Of a DNA stretch of 43,729 bases, positions 23,792 to 32,554 are shown one piece after another (the stretch's first letter is position 1; each line of letters begins with the position of its first letter). The translations under genes were made by a program, and so were the position numbers. The notes below the pieces were generated by a model. That model did not search any database, had not been told where the DNA came from, and saw only the letters and a list, made by a program, of their open reading frames with translations. Source of the stretch: Pelotomaculum isophthalicicum JI (lineage in GTDB: Bacteria > Bacillota > Desulfotomaculia > Desulfotomaculales > Pelotomaculaceae); assembly GCF_029478095.1 (NCBI RefSeq), contig NZ_JAKOAV010000029.1, forward strand, positions 1 through 43,729. The letters are read 5' to 3'.

Positions 23792-25035
23792 TGGCCATTA
23801 GCCTCCTTTTCATAAAAATTGCCCGCCTGTGAGAGCGGGAGCATATTGCCGTTCACAAGATACAAATCACCGCCTTCCTCAGCTGGGATGCGGTTCATAT
23901 CCTCCAGTTCACGGATGTCGTTAGCAGACATCCATCCGTTTTGCCTTCCGACTGAATAACCGTTCATGCGACTTTGGTAGTCGCCTCGAAGCAATCCATC
24001 CAGGTTAAACTTGATGAACAGCGACGTTTTCTCTGAAGGCAGAATTAACGATTGCTGAAGGCTCTGCTCCCAGCGAACTACCCACGGATCGAGTGTGTAT
24101 TTTACGAACTCCAGCGATTGTTGCTCGATGTTGGAGAAGCTGGATTTCTCTAGATCACCCACCATGTGTGGCGGCACACGGAAGATACGTGCGATCTCGT
24201 TAATTTGGAATTTACGTGTTTCCAGAAATTGCGCCTGCTCCGGTGGAATGCCAATTGCCTGAAACTTCATGCCTTCTTCCAGTACGGCAACCCTATGAGC
24301 GTTACCGCTTCCTTGATAAGCGCTGTTCCAGCTATCTTTGACTCGCTGAATATCCTTGATTACACCGGGATGCTCCAATACGCCGCCGGGATTTGCACCG
24401 TTAGCGAAGAACGCAGCACCGTATTCCTCAGTGGCAAGTGACATGCCGATGGCGTTCTTGGCCATTGCTATGGGGCTGTAGCCAATAAGTCCATCAAAAC
24501 CAAGACCAGGTATGTGGAGCACCTCATCCTTGCGGAGCGTAACATAGCCGCCTTTAGGCTTTAGTCCGCTTTCGTCAACATCACGGTAATAGGTGTAAAC
24601 CAGCTCGCCGTTTTGAGCACGGCCGACTTCCATCTTGTTTGGTAACAGTGGGTAAAGCGCAACAGCCTGACCGCGACCGTTTCGGACAATCTGCGCGTAA
24701 GCATTGCCCCAAATTAAAAGATGACTCATCAGTGTTTCTCGAAACACGAATGAAGTCATCTCAGGGTTAGGTTCGTTATGAAGAAGATAGTACAGTGGGT
24801 GCTGTGCGATGCGTTCCTTCCCACCATCCAAGCGGTATCTGTATACATGTAAAGGCAGTCCAGCGATTGCTTCGGCCAATATTCTTACGCAGGCATAAAC
24901 CGCAGTGGTCTGCATAGCCGTTCGCTCGTTTACTGTTTTGCCACTGCTGGTGCCGCCAAACAAGAATGAAAACGCGCTACCCACACGGTTTTGGGGTTTG
25001 TCGCGGGAACGAAGCAGCCCTGAAAATATACTCAT
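23788..25035 (-). CDS. HK97-type portal protein
   Basis: A 415-residue portal, the dodecameric ring through which DNA enters and leaves the head. Motifs: NERTAMQTTAVYACVRILAEA, LPLHVYRYRLDGGKERIAQH, LLHNEPNPEMTSF, WGNAYAQIVRN and GDLEKSSFSNIEQQSLEFV, all typical of phage_portal HK97 members. It overlaps the terminase stop and the protease start by four bases each, so the three are translationally coupled. Confidence 0.95.
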   Translation of the reverse strand: MSIFSGLLRSRDKPQNRVGSAFSFLFGGTSSGKTVNERTAMQTTAVYACVRILAEAIAGLPLHVYRYRLDGGKERIAQHPLYYLLHNEPNPEMTSFVFRETLMSHLLIWGNAYAQIVRNGRGQAVALYPLLPNKMEVGRAQNGELVYTYYRDVDESGLKPKGGYVTLRKDEVLHIPGLGFDGLIGYSPIAMAKNAIGMSLATEEYGAAFFANGANPGGVLEHPGVIKDIQRVKDSWNSAYQGSGNAHRVAVLEEGMKFQAIGIPPEQAQFLETRKFQINEIARIFRVPPHMVGDLEKSSFSNIEQQSLEFVKYTLDPWVVRWEQSLQQSLILPSEKTSLFIKFNLDGLLRGDYQSRMNGYSVGRQNGWMSANDIRELEDMNRIPAEEGGDLYLVNGNMLPLSQAGNFYEKEANGQ

Positions 25036-26675
25036 AATATTAATAACCCCCTTTCGTTGTACACCGATTCTCCGCCACTGCCGTTACCACATCGGATGGC
25101 GCGGTCTAGTGCCATGATGGTTGCTACCGCGCCGTCGATTTTCTCAGTCGACTTTTCCTTATCCGCCTTTATATTTCCGGCAGGGTCGGTCCGGACAAAT
25201 ATGTTGTCCATCATCCACCGAAGGACCGGATGACCTCCGTGAGCTATTTTCTGTTCCAAGGTCAGTTTCATCAGTTCTTTGGTCGGTGGAGACATATCTT
25301 TAAAGCCTTGGCCGAATGGAACAACCGTAAAGCCGAGGTTTTCAAGATTCTGCGTCATTTGCACAGCACCCCAACGGTCAAAGGCGATTTCTCGAATGTT
25401 ATATTTTGTACCAAGCTCTTCTATAAAGCTTTCTATAAAGCCATAATGGACCACGTTGCCCTCCGTGGTTTTAAGAAACCCTTGCTTTTTCCATACATCG
25501 TAATTTACATGGTCACGCCGAACACGCAAATCGATATTGTCCTCTGGTATCCAGAAGAACGGCATAACCATAAATTTATCATCCTCATCCAATGGCGGAA
25601 AGACCAGCACGAAAGCCGTAATATCGGTCGATGAGGAGAGGTCAAGCCCACCATAGCAGACGCGCCCTGTTAGAGCTTCTGTGTCAACGGTAAAAGCACA
25701 GGCATCCCATTTGTCCATTGGCATCCAGCGCACAGCCTGCTTTACCCATTGATTGAGACGAAGCTGTCGGAAGCTGTTCTCTTCAGCCGGGTTTTGCCTT
25801 GCTGATTCAAATGCTGCTTTAACCTTATCCATGCTGACGGTGATTCCCAAAGATGGATTTGCTTTCTTCCACACTTTTGGATCTGTCCAGTCATCTTCAG
25901 GATCGGCCCCATATATAACGGGATAAAAGGTGGGATCATTTTTTCTGCCATTTATAATATCAAGGGCCTTCTGGTGTACCTCCCAGCAGATACTGTTGTG
26001 GTTGTCGCCAGCAGTAGTTATAAGGAAATACAGCGGCTGCATTCTTGCATCACCACTGCCCTTGGTCATAACGTCGTACAATTTTCTGTTTGGCTGGGTA
26101 TGAAGCTCGTCAAACACCACACCGTGGGTGTTAAAGCCATGCTTGTTTCCAACATCAGCTGAAAGCACCTGATAAATACTGCCTGTCGGCTGATAGATGA
26201 GTCGCTTCATAGAGTCGAGGATTTTCACTCGTTTGGATAGAGCCGGACACATCCGCACCATATCTGCTGCCACGTTAAAAACAATTGATGCCTGGTTGCG
26301 GTCGGCAGCGCATCCGTAAACCTCAGCGCGTTCCTCATTATCTCCGCAGGTGAGCAACAGGGCAACAGCCGCCGCTAGCTCACTTTTTCCCATCTTCTTC
26401 GGTATTTCTACATAAGCTGTGTTGAACTGCCGGTAGCCGTTCGGCTTCAGAGTTCCAAATACATCACGAATTATCCTCTCCTGCCAATCGATTAGTTCAA
26501 AAGGCTTTCCCGCCCACGTACCTTTGGTATGTGAGAGGGCTTCGATAAAAGCAACAGCATAATCGGCGGAGGATTTATCATAGATAGAATCAGCCGACTT
26601 AAACCGGGTTGGTGTATATTTCTTGAGTTTTCGTATATCCGCCGCCTCCTTCCGAGCATAAAAATAGACCTGCAT
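25032..26675 (-). CDS. Terminase large subunit (Terminase_1)
   Basis: A 547-residue packaging motor. ATPase part: YVEIPKKMGKSELAA (Walker A-like, about residue 90), FNTHGVVFDELH (Walker B with Asp-Glu, about 185). Nuclease part: YGGLDLSSSTDITAF (first catalytic Asp, about 342), REIAFDRWGA (about 415), and DGAVATIMALDRA near the end. The family is that of HK97-like cos phages with a P27 small subunit. Start preceded by AAGG at eight bases. It ends overlapping the portal. Confidence 0.95.
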   Translation of the reverse strand: MQVYFYARKEAADIRKLKKYTPTRFKSADSIYDKSSADYAVAFIEALSHTKGTWAGKPFELIDWQERIIRDVFGTLKPNGYRQFNTAYVEIPKKMGKSELAAAVALLLTCGDNEERAEVYGCAADRNQASIVFNVAADMVRMCPALSKRVKILDSMKRLIYQPTGSIYQVLSADVGNKHGFNTHGVVFDELHTQPNRKLYDVMTKGSGDARMQPLYFLITTAGDNHNSICWEVHQKALDIINGRKNDPTFYPVIYGADPEDDWTDPKVWKKANPSLGITVSMDKVKAAFESARQNPAEENSFRQLRLNQWVKQAVRWMPMDKWDACAFTVDTEALTGRVCYGGLDLSSSTDITAFVLVFPPLDEDDKFMVMPFFWIPEDNIDLRVRRDHVNYDVWKKQGFLKTTEGNVVHYGFIESFIEELGTKYNIREIAFDRWGAVQMTQNLENLGFTVVPFGQGFKDMSPPTKELMKLTLEQKIAHGGHPVLRWMMDNIFVRTDPAGNIKADKEKSTEKIDGAVATIMALDRAIRCGNGSGGESVYNERGLLIL

Positions 26676-26746
26676 TAAGCAAGCCTTCTAAATCTTTCTG
26701 TACGAGAAACAGAGCCGTTTTAGGCACTGTTCTCTGTGTTTAGTAT

Positions 26747-26926
26747 TTATTTCTCTTCGCCCGTCAGAATAAAACGGGCATATGCACCAGTGTTATCCGC
26801 GAGGTAAACAAGCAACTCAGCGTATCCCTCTCTCATAGCGATTTCCTTCACCTTCGGCACATCAAACATGTTCGTTTCACCTGTTGCGCGGATGGCGAGA
26901 ATCTGTTCCTTTATCTTCTTATCCAT
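26747..26926 (-). CDS. DUF5049-like small protein (59 residues)
   Basis: A short protein starting MDKKIKEQILAIRATGETNM, then FDVPKVKEIAMREGY and YLADNTGAYARFILTGEE. The pattern is that of DUF5049 proteins that sit before the terminase in clostridial prophages. The start overlaps the stop of the cyclotransferase gene by eight bases, with AAGGAGG six bases upstream. A transcript or translation role is not known. Confidence 0.8.
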   Translation of the reverse strand: MDKKIKEQILAIRATGETNMFDVPKVKEIAMREGYAELLVYLADNTGAYARFILTGEEK

Positions 26927-27368
26927 TTTCGACCTCCTTAGAATCCTCCACAGCCTGTTTTAGAATACCGATATCGAAGTCTGCAGTCTTGTAGCCATCT
27001 AAGATAACGCTGTAATAATAGCAGCTTGGAGTGCCGAGTGGTCGACCTTCATTCATGATGTACACCATAGTTTCTACGTTCTTTTTGCCAAGTTTGACTT
27101 TGACTGTTTCCTTTCGGTAGAGGAACGGAAAACCCTCGTAGCGATCGAGTGCAGCTTCGTCAGCCGGGGTAATCTCCCACAGCAGGCATGGCACTGTCTT
27201 GCCCTTAAAAGGTTCCACGGTCGCCACAGAGCCGCCATGTGCCCCTCGAAACAATAACTGGTAGTCCTTCAAAACTACCGGCCCGACAGGTTTTGCTGTG
27301 GGGCAACGGTGCGCCATTTGCTCAAGGTTAAGATTTGAGCCATAGGCGAGATAGAATGTTTTATTCAT
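26919..27368 (-). CDS. Gamma-glutamylcyclotransferase family protein
   Basis: A 149-residue protein of the GGCT/AIG2-like fold. FYLAYGSNLNLEQM carries the substrate-binding YGSN loop; YEGFPFLYRKETV carries the catalytic Glu found in the family; MVYIMNEG follows. Known members release 5-oxoproline from gamma-glutamyl amines and peptides. The start at 27368 is set by AAGGAGG nine bases upstream; the frame to 27425 lies over the amidoligase end. It lies 35 bp after the amidoligase gene, which makes isopeptide or gamma-glutamyl-type amide bonds, so the pair may make and remove or trim a glutamyl modification. Confidence 0.88.
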   Translation of the reverse strand: MNKTFYLAYGSNLNLEQMAHRCPTAKPVGPVVLKDYQLLFRGAHGGSVATVEPFKGKTVPCLLWEITPADEAALDRYEGFPFLYRKETVKVKLGKKNVETMVYIMNEGRPLGTPSCYYYSVILDGYKTADFDIGILKQAVEDSKEVENG

Positions 27369-27403
27369 TGTCTTTGTCCTCCTTATTTTTGCGGGGCAAC
27401 CGT

Positions 27404-28303
27404 TCAGGCTGCCCGAAATCGCCAAGCCGCCGAGCCGTCTAAGTGAGCGGTCAAGTGCTCCCGGCAGTTTGCGAATTCCTCGCCGATGAAACCGATGCGG
27501 TTGAGGTAGGTCCGCATTGCGAACTTTTCATTTTCAGCCTGCGGTTTCTTTGCCGAGGCGCATTTCTGTGTGAGTGCCTGGTGGTTGAGAGCAAGGGCGA
27601 GAACAATGTAGCTTCTTACCTTACCTGCGTGTAGCTCGCTGTTGAAGCCTCGAAGCTCGACCGTATGGTTGCCGGTGAAAAAGCTGTGCAGGTTAAGAAA
27701 ATGGTATCGGCTTGAATGGTAGTGACGGCTGGTGCTTTCGCTGTAGCCCTCGTACCAAAGGCTCTCGATGGCTTCCATCGTTTTCGGTTTGCGTCGGTTT
27801 AATTTCTCGACCAAGAGGCTATCCATCTTTTTGCAGTAACTCATTCGTTCAGGTGCTATCTGCAAAGCCTTGTAAAAAAGGTCGTTCTTGCTGGCGATGA
27901 TGTTCACGAAGTTCCTAATGCTCCTCGATGTATGGTCTGAGCCGTCAAGGTGTATGTGAATTCCGCAGGAGTTGTTTGCAAATCCGCCAGCGTGACGTAG
28001 CTGTCTCACTAGTTCCTGCAATGTTTCAATATCCTCGCGGTAGGTTAGGATGGGGCTTACCAGCTCTACGCTATAATCCCGGGTGGCAGCTACCTTCTGG
28101 CGTCCTTGTTTCTTTTGGCAGGAGATGCTGCTGTCGCTCATAAACTTCCAAACCCGTCCATCTGGGGTCGTTATCTTCTTGGTGTCGTAATAATCGCCTG
28201 TGTGTATAACCGTCCCGTTAAGGAAGTCGGCAGCTACTTTAGCCGCTTCGTTTCTTGTGATACCTGTAAACTCAATCTCAATCCCGAATTTGCTTGTAAA
28301 CAT
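27404..28303 (-). CDS. Amidoligase (glutamine synthetase-like COOH-NH2 ligase)
   Basis: A 299-residue amidoligase_2-type enzyme, predicted to use ATP to join a carboxyl to an amine. Metal and ATP residues lie in SKFGIEIEFTGI (residues 4-15), VELVSP (about 78), NSCGIHIHLDGSD (about 112), HFLNLHSF (about 200) and TVELRGFNSELH (about 217). The C-terminal 43 residues hold ENEKFAMRTYLNRIGFIGEE, shared with the 28658-29461 protein. The start at 28303 has AGGAGG eight bases upstream and follows an element of about 36 bp (28345-28380). Substrate unknown. Confidence 0.9.
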   Translation of the reverse strand: MFTSKFGIEIEFTGITRNEAAKVAADFLNGTVIHTGDYYDTKKITTPDGRVWKFMSDSSISCQKKQGRQKVAATRDYSVELVSPILTYREDIETLQELVRQLRHAGGFANNSCGIHIHLDGSDHTSRSIRNFVNIIASKNDLFYKALQIAPERMSYCKKMDSLLVEKLNRRKPKTMEAIESLWYEGYSESTSRHYHSSRYHFLNLHSFFTGNHTVELRGFNSELHAGKVRSYIVLALALNHQALTQKCASAKKPQAENEKFAMRTYLNRIGFIGEEFANCREHLTAHLDGSAAWRFRAA

Positions 28304-28344
28304 GTGGTTTTCCTCCTGAATGTGTATGTTTTGCGCTTTGCGCA

Positions 28345-28380
28345 TGTACATATATCACTCTAAAAGGCTTATATAGCAAG
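28345..28380 (-). promoter_or_regulatory. Copy 2 of the conserved element of about 36 bp
   Basis: Minus strand CTTGCTATATAAGCC, then TTTTAGAGTGATATATGTAC, ending 42 nt before the amidoligase ATG. Shares ACTTG-TA-TA and AGAGTGATATATGTA with the copies at 6282-6320 and 29486-29524. Probable internal promoter or RNA processing signal within the late operon. Confidence 0.55.
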
Positions 28381-28440
28381 CGAAATCCGAGAGATAAAAC
28401 ACATCAATTTATGGGTGTGTTTCTACGAAACCAGATACCG

Positions 28441-28665
28441 TTACAGCTTACGCACTGCATCCTCTCCGTACACAACGCCGAGGGAGGAACCGATATCCCA
28501 TGAGCAGAAAATTGTACCTGTGTCGTCCACGAAGTCCACGGTTCCTTGATCGCCGGGCCTTAGCTTGGAATAAGGATCGTTCATGTGTACCAATTCCACT
28601 CGTGTGCCAGATGGGTATTGCTTACGGAGGCGTTCCACCGTCTCCCTTGAAGGAAAGTTATTCAT
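28441..28665 (-). CDS. DUF4314 protein
   Basis: A 74-residue protein: REKVERLRK-like start (NNFPSRETVERLRKQYPSGT, then RVELVHMNDPYSKLRPGDQG) and a beta-barrel end (FVDDTGTIFCSWDIGSSLGV). This is the small KOW/SH3-like DUF4314 protein that accompanies amidoligase and virulence-type genes in clostridial prophages. It starts by overlapping the stop of the preceding gene by eight bases. Function unknown. Confidence 0.85.
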   Translation of the reverse strand: MNNFPSRETVERLRKQYPSGTRVELVHMNDPYSKLRPGDQGTVDFVDDTGTIFCSWDIGSSLGVVYGEDAVRKL

Positions 28666-29461
28666 CAGCCGTTACCTCCTCAGCTTTAGTCGGAGCGCCA
28701 TTCTTAAAGGCGCTATTGCCTGATAGGTTCTTTAGCAGGATTTTGCGTTCCATTTTGTATTCAGTGCCGACAAAACCAAGCCGGATGAGGAAACATCTAA
28801 AAGCGTACTTCTCATTTTCCACTTGCTTTTCGGTAGCATTGACTCTTTGCTGTGTTTTTGCCATCTCGCAGAGCGCAGTAACAAAATGGGTGTAGGCTTT
28901 GACCTCATATGAAGCAAGCTCTCCTTGAAACCAAGGGAAACTGATAGTTTCTTCGCCTGTAATGATAGTGCTGCAATCAGTACCGAGAGCCTTTTGGATT
29001 AGAGAAGCTTTGCTTTCAACCAATCGCTTAAGGTTTTCAAGAGCCATATCGGTGAAAGTCGACCTTGGCATCTCGATGGTCAAAAGGTTGGTTTCGAGCG
29101 AATCCGCTTGTTCAGGTTCCCCATATGCGGGTGGCTCCTCGTAATCGCAGTAAGGGCTGACCCTGCCACCAAGAGCGGCTTCGTATGGAATTTGAACATC
29201 CTCTGGTACTTGTTCTGCTTCCGGGAGTGGAGTGTCGTATTCTTCTGTAATAGCCTTGAAGTCATGCAATCCCTGTAGGTCAGCAACCAGTCCAGGATTG
29301 TCATCTCCTCTAAGCATTCCGTTCTTGTCAATGTGGTAGCCGCCTACCTCATAAGCGAAGGTAGGTGCACCAAGGTATTTTGTCGGAGCATTTAGTTCCT
29401 GGCTGATTGCACCTACCAATGATTTTCGTTTTGTGCCTGTTACATTATAATTAATCTGCAT
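28658..29461 (-). CDS. Virulence-type prophage protein sharing a C-terminal module with the amidoligase
   Basis: A 267-residue protein of the family often annotated just as virulence protein in clostridial prophages. The N-terminal 40 residues (NYNVTGTKRKSLVGAISQEL, then KYLGAPTFAYEVG) are conserved. Residues 45-125 are acidic and probably a linker. The C-terminal module ENEKYAFRCFLIRLGFVGTE (starts about 215) is clearly like ENEKFAMRTYLNRIGFIGEE in the amidoligase. Start at 29461 lies 25 nt after an element of about 36 bp and has AAAGGCGG upstream. No catalytic motif recognised. Confidence 0.75.
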   Translation of the reverse strand: MQINYNVTGTKRKSLVGAISQELNAPTKYLGAPTFAYEVGGYHIDKNGMLRGDDNPGLVADLQGLHDFKAITEEYDTPLPEAEQVPEDVQIPYEAALGGRVSPYCDYEEPPAYGEPEQADSLETNLLTIEMPRSTFTDMALENLKRLVESKASLIQKALGTDCSTIITGEETISFPWFQGELASYEVKAYTHFVTALCEMAKTQQRVNATEKQVENEKYAFRCFLIRLGFVGTEYKMERKILLKNLSGNSAFKNGAPTKAEEVTADE

Positions 29462-29485
29462 TTTTCATACCGCCTTTCTTTTTCG

Positions 29486-29524
29486 GTACTACATATATCA
29501 CTCTGAATGCTGTAAATAGCAAGT
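29486..29524 (-). promoter_or_regulatory. Copy 3 of the conserved element of about 36 bp
   Basis: Minus strand ACTTGCTATTTACAG, then CATTCAGAGTGATATATGTA, then GTACC, ending 25 nt before the ATG at 29461. Same core and same orientation as the copies at 6282 and 28345. The three target genes are unrelated, so the conservation is in the DNA or RNA signal. Confidence 0.55.
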
Positions 29525-29589
29525 CGTTTCGAGCATATTGCTGTAGGGAAACTGCTCCGATTATTCAGCGGTATTTGTGTAGCTGGAAT

Positions 29590-30831
29590 TTAGTCGTCAG
29601 CATTTACTTCCTGCAGATCATGATACTTATACTCCTCGCCATCTCTCAAAAGAAATACACCATCTGCGTTTCCGGCTTGCTCAATATACCTTTTTACAAT
29701 GACGTCGCAGTACTTTTCATCAAGCTCAACAGTGTAGCAAATGCGCTCAGTCTGATCACAGGCTATGAGCGTACTTCCTGAACCACCGAAAGGATCGAGC
29801 ACGATGCAGTTGGTCAGGCTTGAGTTGAGGATCGGGTATGCTACCAGTGCCACAGGCTTCATCGTGGGATGGTCACCATTCTTCTTCGGCTTTTCAAATT
29901 CCCAGATGGTGGTCTGCTTACGATCAGCATACCAGTTGTGCTTTCCAGACTTCTTCCAGCCGAAAAGAACAGGCTCATGCTGCCATTGATAAGGTGAGCG
30001 GCCAAGAACAAGCGACTGCTTTTTCCAGATGCAAGTACCGGAAAGGTAGAAACCTGATTCAGAGAATGCCTTTCTGAAATTCAGACCTTCAGTATCTGCA
30101 TGGAACACATAAATAGAAGCATCCTTCGCCATTGCCACTTCGGTGTTCTTAAACGCCTCAAGCAGAAAATTGTAGAATGCTTCATTTCCCATATTGTCAT
30201 TCTTAATTTTACCCGCCGAACCTTCATAGTTGACGTTGTACGGAGGGTCAGTTACAACAAGATTTGCGAGTTTCCCGTCCATCAATAGAATGAAAGTGTC
30301 AGCCTTAGTAGAATCACCACAGACTAGCCTGTGCTGCCCAAGCAACCAAACATCGCCTTTCTTGGTGAGTGCGGGCTTTTGCAGTTCAGCATCCACATCG
30401 AAGTCATCATCATGAATACCGTCCTTGAGCGAATCCTTAAAAAGCGCATCAAGTTCGGCAGGCTCAAAGCCGGTGAGGGACACGTCAAAGTCCGCTCCCT
30501 GCAAATCCGCAATGAGGAGAGCCAGCTTATCCTTATCCCAATCACCACTGATTTTATTGAGGGCGATGTTGAGTGCCTTTTCTTTATCCTCATCCATTTC
30601 AATAACCACACACTCGACTTCGGTGATGCCCATATCAAGCAGCACCTTCAAACGCTGGTGGCCACCTACAACATGAGATGTGGTCTTATTCCATATAACA
30701 GGTTCAACATAGCCGAACTGCTCGATGGAGCGTTTCAGCTTTTCGTATTCCGGGTCACCGGGTTTCAAGTCTTTACGAGGATTGTAGTCGGCTGGAATCA
30801 ATAGCTCAGTTTTCAGTTTTTCTATCTGCAT
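29590..30831 (-). CDS. ParB-N/DNA methyltransferase fusion (DPPY)
   Basis: A 413-residue protein. Residues 1-105 are a ParB-type nuclease domain (LLIPADYNPRKDL, then HVVGGHQRLKVLLDMG). Residues 160-400 are an amino methyltransferase of the beta type: NLVVTDPPYNVNYEG (target-amine motif IV), later PTMKPVALVAYPI and LDPFGGSGSTLIACDQT (SAM-binding motif I). It probably methylates adenine or cytosine N4 in a short DNA site and shields phage DNA from restriction. It overlaps the metK stop by 26 bp, so its methyl donor enzyme is made from the same message. Confidence 0.9.
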   Translation of the reverse strand: MQIEKLKTELLIPADYNPRKDLKPGDPEYEKLKRSIEQFGYVEPVIWNKTTSHVVGGHQRLKVLLDMGITEVECVVIEMDEDKEKALNIALNKISGDWDKDKLALLIADLQGADFDVSLTGFEPAELDALFKDSLKDGIHDDDFDVDAELQKPALTKKGDVWLLGQHRLVCGDSTKADTFILLMDGKLANLVVTDPPYNVNYEGSAGKIKNDNMGNEAFYNFLLEAFKNTEVAMAKDASIYVFHADTEGLNFRKAFSESGFYLSGTCIWKKQSLVLGRSPYQWQHEPVLFGWKKSGKHNWYADRKQTTIWEFEKPKKNGDHPTMKPVALVAYPILNSSLTNCIVLDPFGGSGSTLIACDQTERICYTVELDEKYCDVIVKRYIEQAGNADGVFLLRDGEEYKYHDLQEVNADD

Positions 30832-31984
30832 ATTTCTCAGCCGCCTTTCTTAAATTTGTGTACATGTTTACATCCTCCCACGGGAACAGACAGGAATTGA
30901 AATGTCCATAAACCGCCGTATCGGAGTAGATGGAATTTCGCAGCCTTAGTTTTTCGATGATTGCAGCTGGTCGGAGATTAAACACCTCCTGCACAATATT
31001 GGCAAGCAGCTCATCGGTGAGTTTGCTAGTACTAAAGGAAGTCACGTCGACTGCCACAGGGTTTGCCTTACCAATTGCATAAGAAAGAGCGACCTCACAT
31101 TTCTCTGCAAGACCGCTCCATACGATGTTCTTTGCAATGTATCTCGCCATATATGCTCCGCTTCGGTCAACCTTGGTCGGGTCTTTGCCGCAAAGTGCAC
31201 CGCCACCGTGGGATGCAAGGCCGCCATAAGTATCAACCATGATTTTTCTGCCGGTTAAACCTGTATCAGCAGTGGGACCACCTTCAACAAATCTGCCGGA
31301 GGGATTAATAAGGATTTCAGTATCATCATCAAACGGAAAATCCTCAAAACACTGCCAAAGTACATTATTTCTGATATCCGAACGCAGTTCTTCCTGGGTT
31401 TTATCCTTATCATGCTGAACTGAAACTACAATGGCTTTCACACGCTTGGGCATGCCATCCTCATATTCCACAGTAACCTGTGCTTTGCCGTCAGGCAGAA
31501 TACCCTTAATGAGTTTTCCTTTCCGGCAGTTGTCAATGCGCTTTATGATGCGATGAGAAAGCACCAGTGGGAGGGGCAGGTTCTCACGGGTTTCATTGGT
31601 TGCGTAACCGTAAACCGTGCCTTGGTCACCAGCGCCCACAGAACCGTATGGATCATTGATACCATTTCTTGCTTCAAGTGCATTATCTACACCCGCCGCA
31701 ATATCTGAGCTTTGCTGGTGTACAAAAACAAAAACTGTGAACTTCCACGGATTGTATCCCACCTCACGAAGTACATTTTTTACGATGAAGCGTATGTCTA
31801 CTTTACCGCTGCAGGTGATTTCGCCCGCCACGATAATTTTACCTTTGGTCGCCATGACCTCACAGGCCACGCGAGAAGCTTTGTCTTTACGAAGACAAGC
31901 ATCCAAAATATTGTCAGCAATGAGATCACAGAGTTTATCCGGATGTCCCATGCAGACACTTTCCGCTGTTTTATAAGTAATCAT
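30806..31984 (-). CDS. metK: S-adenosylmethionine synthetase
   Basis: A 392-residue methionine adenosyltransferase making SAM from methionine and ATP. Full-length with the usual landmarks: MGHPDKLCDLIAD at the start, VFVHQQSSDIAAGV, SVGAGDQGTVYGYA, and the metal-binding loop SHGGGALCGKDPTKVDRSGA followed by MARYIAKN. Most cellular enzymes read GGGAFSGKD here; the ALC variant is a small deviation. It lies between the small terminase and the methyltransferase and so probably feeds SAM to it during infection. Start has AGGAGG. Confidence 0.95.
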   Translation of the reverse strand: MITYKTAESVCMGHPDKLCDLIADNILDACLRKDKASRVACEVMATKGKIIVAGEITCSGKVDIRFIVKNVLREVGYNPWKFTVFVFVHQQSSDIAAGVDNALEARNGINDPYGSVGAGDQGTVYGYATNETRENLPLPLVLSHRIIKRIDNCRKGKLIKGILPDGKAQVTVEYEDGMPKRVKAIVVSVQHDKDKTQEELRSDIRNNVLWQCFEDFPFDDDTEILINPSGRFVEGGPTADTGLTGRKIMVDTYGGLASHGGGALCGKDPTKVDRSGAYMARYIAKNIVWSGLAEKCEVALSYAIGKANPVAVDVTSFSTSKLTDELLANIVQEVFNLRPAAIIEKLRLRNSIYSDTAVYGHFNSCLFPWEDVNMYTNLRKAAEKYADRKTEN

Positions 31985-32002
31985 ATTTTCCTCCTATCTG
32001 AT

Positions 32003-32554
32003 TTATTTTCCTCGCCTTGCCATGAGCAGACGTTCCATTACATCGTCCTGCGGACTAGCGCCGTTGTATTCACCTGTACAGTTTTCTTTAACAATCTGGA
32101 ATATCTCCATCCACAGCCGATTAGTTTGGTTCATGTAATTCTGGCCCATTGCCACATAGGGGCTTTGAATGGCATTGCCAGTAGTCGGGTGTTTTGCTAA
32201 AAAGCCATATTCTGTGACAGCTTCCTCACATTGAATCCAACGAGCCACGCTCATGGCGTAGCGTTCCAACAACTGCGGCGATACGAGAACAGCACATCCG
32301 CGTTCGTTCAGCCACTGCCATGTATTTCTGTAGATTTCTCCTGCAACCAGTGCTTTGCCGTCTTTTTGTATAGCTTCAAGCATTTTATTTGGCTCAGGCA
32401 TTTCAAGTCCTTTTAGGTCTGCCGTATCCTTAAATTCCATCACGGTCAGTTTTCTGCCTCCTGGATTGCCTTCGGCTATTTTATCAGTCAGGGGCTTCTT
32501 TTTCGCACCTGCACCTACACGAGCGCCGCCTCGATTTGTACCGTCTTTCGCCAT
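32003..32554 (-). CDS. P27-family terminase small subunit
   Basis: A 183-residue protein of the phage terminase small subunit P27 family. The Gly-rich basic N-terminus (GTNRGGARVGAGAKKKPLTD) is standard, as are LKGLEMPEPNK, RNTWQWLNERG and LLERYAMSVARWIQCEEAV. It recognises the packaging start. It follows the HNH gene by about 95 bp, as in cos-type HK97-like phages, and is followed at once by metK. Confidence 0.9.
   Translation of the reverse strand: MAKDGTNRGGARVGAGAKKKPLTDKIAEGNPGGRKLTVMEFKDTADLKGLEMPEPNKMLEAIQKDGKALVAGEIYRNTWQWLNERGCAVLVSPQLLERYAMSVARWIQCEEAVTEYGFLAKHPTTGNAIQSPYVAMGQNYMNQTNRLWMEIFQIVKENCTGEYNGASPQDDVMERLLMARRGK

Noticed and set aside
26676-26746. Terminator between DUF5049 and terminase
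   Set aside because: An ACAGAG/CTCTGT pair exists but the stem is broken and no T run follows; the genes belong to one operon.
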